Assembly: GCA_018054915.1 (NCBI GenBank)
Contig: JAGPIR010000034.1
Coordinates: 1 to 7,654, forward strand
Length of the DNA stretch: 7,654 nucleotides
Source of the DNA: Allobrachymonas sp.
GTDB taxonomy: Bacteria; Pseudomonadota; Gammaproteobacteria; Burkholderiales; Burkholderiaceae_C
Direction of reading: 5' to 3'
Shown: positions 4,564 through 7,654 of the stretch, piece by piece
Numbering within the stretch: the first letter of the stretch is position 1
Layout: the number at the start of each line of letters is the position of its first letter
The notes under the pieces: generated by a model
Databases searched by the model: none
Seen by the model: only the letters and a program-made list of their open reading frames with translations
Told to the model about the DNA's origin: nothing
Program-made: the position numbers and the translations under genes

Positions 4564-7007
4564 ATCAGCCTCCACAGGCCCGTCGGCCTTTCAGTTTCAG
4601 CAGATGGTGGTATAGCCTGCCGGAGCATCGCCAAGACCGGTTTGCCAGCCTGGGGCCGCTGCTGGCGGTGCTGTTGTTCGTGCTGGCAGTCCTGTTTGCA
4701 ATGGCGTATTTGCGCATGCAGGAAATCACGGCTGCACGCCGCACGCTGGAACACGATGGTGGATATGCCCACCAGCACTTGAGCGTTCGCTTGGCGCGGC
4801 AGCGTGAGGCCCTGGAGCGTGCCGCGCGCCAACTGGCAGAGCCGGGCGATGCAGTCAAACGCTTTGGCAGCATCGCCGAAAAAGCCGGAGAAGACCTGCC
4901 GGAGCTGCGCAATCTGATCTGGCTGGATGCACGGGGCAAGGTGATGGGCGTCCATCCTTCTTTCACGGGGCAGTCCAGTGCAACGGGAATGCGCGTCGGG
5001 CAGGTCTTGCCGGCAGCGGAAACGGCCTTGCTGGCGCGTGTCAGGCAGGGAATGCAGCCCGTGTATGGGATCATTGCGCAGACACAGGACCCGTTTGCTG
5101 ACCCGGTCCTGGGCCTGATGGTTCCCGTGCGCCATCAGCAGGGTTCGGCCAAAGAATACCTGTATGCCCGCTACAGCCTTCCTTCCGTGCTGTATTACGG
5201 AATTCCTGCCGATGTGTATCCACGCTATGCGGTCACGTTGCTGGACACCGGCAGCAGGACTACGTTCACCGATGCCGCCCTTGCGCGTGATTCGGGGGGG
5301 GGCTGGAGTCTGGACTGGCTGTGGCCGCAAGATCCTGCCTATACGCTGCCGTTGCCGGTTGAAGAATTGGCGCTGCGGTTACAGGCATACCGTACAAGTG
5401 CGGTCTTGCGCAACCGCATGCTGTTGCTGCTGGTGCTTGCGTTGAGCGTTTTCACTGGATGGATGCTGATCGCCAACTGGCGTCATTTGCGTCGCCGCCA
5501 GCGGGCCCAGCAGGTGCTGCAGGCCGAAACCAATTTCCGCCGGGCCATGGAGAACTCGCTGCTCACCGGCATGCGCGCCCTCGACCTGCAGGGGCGCATC
5601 ACATCGGTCAATGCCAGTTTCTGCCGCATGACGGGCATGAGTGAGGCCGAACTGGTGGGGCAATCGCCGCCTTTCAGCTTCTGGCATCCTGACGACCAGG
5701 CGCGCAACACGCAGATGCTTCGGCTTACGCTGGGTAACAAAATGCCGCGCGGCGGATACGAAATGCGCGTGCGGCGCAAGGACGGAAGCGTTTTCGATGC
5801 GCGCATGTACATGTCGCCATTGATAGGCTCCGACGGCGCGCATACCGGTTGGATGTCATCGATGACCGACATTACCGAGCCCAAGCGCGTCCGCCGGGAG
5901 CTGGCAGCCTCGCAGGATCGCTTTGCGCGCGTGCTGGACGCCATTGATACCGCCGTATCGGTGGCGCCGCTGGGTGCAGGGGAGTTGCTGTTTGCCAATC
6001 GCCTTTACCGTCAGTGGTTCGGTGAAGACCATGCAAAGGCCCATGTACACATGCTGGAAGAAGCTGGCCGTACGGCGCTGGAGAACAAACCACAGGGCGG
6101 CAACATCGAAATCCATCTGGAACAGACCCAGCGCTGGGTGGAGGTGCGTTCGCGTTATCTGGAATGGACCGACGGGCGCCTGGCCCAACTCGTGATCGCC
6201 ACCGACATCACCGCACGCAGAATGGCCGAAGAGCGTAGCGCCCAGCATGAGTTGCGCGCCCAGGCTGCCAGCCGGCTGGTGACCATGGGTGAAATGGCGT
6301 CGAGTGTGGCCCATGAACTCAACCAGCCGCTGACGGCCATCCACAACTACTGCAGCGGCATGCGGGATCGCCTTGCCAACAACGCCATCCAGCCGCATGA
6401 ACTGCTGGGGGCGCTGGAAAAAACTGCCAAACAGGCGCAGCGTGCAGGGCAGATCATTCAGCGCATCCGTGAATTCGTCAAACGCAGTGCCCCCAGCTAC
6501 GCGTGGGTGAGCGTGCGCGACATCGTTGGTGAAGCGGTGGACCTTGCAGATATCGAAATGCGCCGCCGCCAGGTGCGCCTGAGCCATCGTGTGGCCCATG
6601 ACGTTCACGAAGTCATGGCCGACCGCATCCTGATCGAACAGGTGCTGGTCAACCTGATGAAAAATGCGGCGGAAGCGATTGACAATGAAGCCATGCCGGT
6701 TGAGCGGCGCGAAGTGCACCTGGAGGTGGAAAGCGCGCAGGTTGATGGCAAGGATGTGGTTCGTTTTGTACTCTGTGACCGCGGCAAGGGGCTGAGCGAG
6801 GAGGTGCTCAGCCACCTGTTCGAAGCCTTTTTCACCACCAAGGGCGAGGGGTTGGGCATCGGACTGAATCTGTGCCGCAGCATTGTCGAGTCCCACCAGG
6901 GGCGGCTGCACGCCGAGAACCTCTACAATGCAGGAGACAGACAGGACGTCACCGGCTGCTGTTTCAGCTTCTGGTTGCCACTGCAACCCGTCTTCTCTGC
7001 AGACTGA
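4560..7007 (+). CDS. Membrane PAS-domain sensor histidine kinase (DctS/FixL-type)
   Basis: This is a sensor kinase of 815 aa from the preferred GTG. Numbered from there: TM helix 1 at about 32-50; a periplasmic sensor region of about 230 residues, of a size and layout like the double-Cache sensors of DctB/DctS kinases; TM helix 2 at about 287-306; PAS 1 at about 322-442 and PAS 2 at about 452-554; a HisKA H-box with phospho-acceptor H585 in SSVAHELNQPLTAIHNY; and a HATPase domain with N-box N702 (NLMKNAAEAI), G1 DRGKG (740-744) and G2 GEGLGIGL (762-769). HELNQPLTAI is typical of the FixL/DctS group, which pairs with FixJ-like regulators such as the one 42 nt downstream. The ligand is unknown; a dicarboxylate or pyruvate-like acid would fit the family and the pdh neighbour (inference). 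The start is uncertain: GTG 4491 is in frame (838 aa) and has AAGAGG upstream, but codons 4491-4559 are AT-rich and overlap the inverted repeat. A G9 tract lies at 5294-5302. Confidence 0.92.
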   Translation: MNQPPQARRPFSFSRWWYSLPEHRQDRFASLGPLLAVLLFVLAVLFAMAYLRMQEITAARRTLEHDGGYAHQHLSVRLARQREALERAARQLAEPGDAVKRFGSIAEKAGEDLPELRNLIWLDARGKVMGVHPSFTGQSSATGMRVGQVLPAAETALLARVRQGMQPVYGIIAQTQDPFADPVLGLMVPVRHQQGSAKEYLYARYSLPSVLYYGIPADVYPRYAVTLLDTGSRTTFTDAALARDSGGGWSLDWLWPQDPAYTLPLPVEELALRLQAYRTSAVLRNRMLLLLVLALSVFTGWMLIANWRHLRRRQRAQQVLQAETNFRRAMENSLLTGMRALDLQGRITSVNASFCRMTGMSEAELVGQSPPFSFWHPDDQARNTQMLRLTLGNKMPRGGYEMRVRRKDGSVFDARMYMSPLIGSDGAHTGWMSSMTDITEPKRVRRELAASQDRFARVLDAIDTAVSVAPLGAGELLFANRLYRQWFGEDHAKAHVHMLEEAGRTALENKPQGGNIEIHLEQTQRWVEVRSRYLEWTDGRLAQLVIATDITARRMAEERSAQHELRAQAASRLVTMGEMASSVAHELNQPLTAIHNYCSGMRDRLANNAIQPHELLGALEKTAKQAQRAGQIIQRIREFVKRSAPSYAWVSVRDIVGEAVDLADIEMRRRQVRLSHRVAHDVHEVMADRILIEQVLVNLMKNAAEAIDNEAMPVERREVHLEVESAQVDGKDVVRFVLCDRGKGLSEEVLSHLFEAFFTTKGEGLGIGLNLCRSIVESHQGRLHAENLYNAGDRQDVTGCCFSFWLPLQPVFSAD
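5294..5302 (+). repeat. G9 homopolymer inside the kinase gene
   Basis: Nine consecutive G bases span the codons TCG GGG GGG GGC (S-G-G-G) in the predicted periplasmic sensor region. Gain or loss of one G would shift the frame and remove the second TM helix, both PAS domains and the kinase core. Tracts of this length are known phase-variation sites in some bacteria; here it could also be a simple glycine run or a sequencing-error hotspot. The frame is intact as given. Confidence 0.7.
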
Positions 7008-7049
7008 CGACTGATTGGTTATTTTCATCGTTCATACCAAGGCGTCTTC

Positions 7050-7654
7050 ATGAATCCTATTCCTGAAAAAATCACAATCTACGTTGTTGATGATGACGAA
7101 GCCGTGCGCGATTCGTTGCAATGGCTGCTGGAAGGCAAGGGATATCGGGTGCGTTGTTTTGATTCATCCGAAACATTCCTGACTCGTTACGATCCGCGGG
7201 AAGTGGCCTGCCTTTTTGTTGATATCCGGATGAATGGCATGAGCGGCCTGGAACTGCAGGACAAACTCATTGAGCGCAAGTCGCCGTTGCCGATCGTGTT
7301 CATCACGGCGCACGGCGATGTGCCAATGGCGGTGGAAACCATGAAAAAGGGTGCGCTCGATTTCATCCAGAAACCGTTTGACGAAAACAAGTTGTTCGCG
7401 CTCGTCGAGAAGATGCAGGAACGTGCGCAGGCCGCCTTTGTCAGTCATCAGCGAGCCAATACGCGCGAAATTCTGCTGGGCAAGCTGACCAATCGCGAAG
7501 CCCAGGTGCTAGAGCGCATCGTGGCCGGAAGGCTGAACAAGCAGATCGCCGATGATTTGAATATCAGCATCAAGACGGTGGAAGCCCATCGCGCCAACAT
7601 CATGGAAAAGCTGGGCGCCAATACGGTGGCCGACCTGCTCAAGGTGGCGCTCGG
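7050..7654 (+). CDS. FixJ/NarL-type response regulator, LuxR-type HTH, 3' end missing
   Basis: The reading frame is open from ATG 7050 to the window end: 201 codons, with probably only a few residues missing, since FixJ-like regulators are usually about 200-215 aa. The receiver domain (about 8-125) begins ITIYVVDDDEAVRDSL with acidic pocket D14-D16, phospho-acceptor D58 in LFVDIRMNGMSG, T86 in FITAHGD and K108 in IQKPF. The LuxR-type HTH runs from about 145 to the end: LTNREAQVLERIVAG, then the recognition helix region NISIKTVEAHRANIMEKL, which binds DNA. AAGGCG at 7039-7044 is a reasonable Shine-Dalgarno. The gene is 42 nt after the kinase on the same strand with no terminator between, so the two very likely form a two-component operon in which the kinase phosphorylates D58. 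DctR of Rhodobacter and FixJ of rhizobia are family comparisons. The promoters it controls are not known; the divergent region at 4421-4559 is a candidate. Confidence 0.94.
   Translation, partial: MNPIPEKITIYVVDDDEAVRDSLQWLLEGKGYRVRCFDSSETFLTRYDPREVACLFVDIRMNGMSGLELQDKLIERKSPLPIVFITAHGDVPMAVETMKKGALDFIQKPFDENKLFALVEKMQERAQAAFVSHQRANTREILLGKLTNREAQVLERIVAGRLNKQIADDLNISIKTVEAHRANIMEKLGANTVADLLKVAL

Noticed and set aside
4434..5330. 298-codon open frame on the minus strand covering the kinase start and the divergent region
   Set aside because: It overlaps the kinase's N-terminal coding part and the control region. It has no domain and looks like an antisense shadow.
5856..7028. 390-codon open frame on the minus strand opposite the kinase
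   Set aside because: It is antisense to the PAS/HisKA/HATPase coding sequence, which has clear motifs. The antisense product has no recognisable features.
7164..7448. Minus-strand frames opposite the response regulator
   Set aside because: The plus strand encodes an intact receiver domain and HTH with all key residues, so the antisense frames are shadows.

Overview
The window looks like a chromosomal metabolic locus of a moderately high-GC betaproteobacterium. Comamonadaceae or a close relative is my best guess: AceE, AceF and a lipoyl domain at the start of the third gene follow the betaproteobacterial pdh operon layout, and the AceE sequence reads like those I know from Comamonadaceae. This is recognition from memory, not a database search. 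I saw no mobile elements, tRNA or rRNA genes, CRISPR arrays or phage genes.

Left part, minus strand (4420 down to 1): the pyruvate dehydrogenase complex operon, read right to left. aceE (E1, 907 aa, complete) is followed after 24 nt by aceF (E2, 474 aa, complete, one lipoyl domain). After another 14 nt comes the start of a third gene, almost certainly the lipoyl-bearing dihydrolipoyl dehydrogenase (E3, lpdA/pdhL), cut off by the window edge after 77 codons. Strong Shine-Dalgarno sequences precede all three genes, and the lpdA one overlaps the aceF stop codon. The lipoyl-domain DNA of aceF and lpdA is almost identical over about 150 bp, which points to recent duplication or gene conversion.

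Middle (about 4421-4559): a short AT-richer divergent control region. It holds a perfect 9-bp inverted repeat with a 13-nt spacer (4513-4543), a tandem GAAAATGG direct repeat that overlaps its left arm, and a possible 24-codon leader ORF whose stop overlaps the preferred GTG start of the kinase.

Right part, plus strand (4560-7654): a two-component system. A membrane histidine kinase (periplasmic sensor region, two PAS domains, FixL/DctS-type HisKA and HATPase) is followed after 42 nt by a FixJ/NarL-type response regulator with a LuxR-type HTH, truncated by the window end near its C-terminus.

Working hypothesis (inference): the kinase senses an extracytoplasmic carboxylate or related signal. 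Its regulator may act at the shared divergent region to tune its own operon and possibly the pyruvate dehydrogenase operon. The enzyme genes are well-known families. The less described parts are the kinase/regulator pairing with pdh, the palindrome and leader ORF between them, the homogenised lipoyl-domain repeat, and a G9 tract inside the kinase gene.
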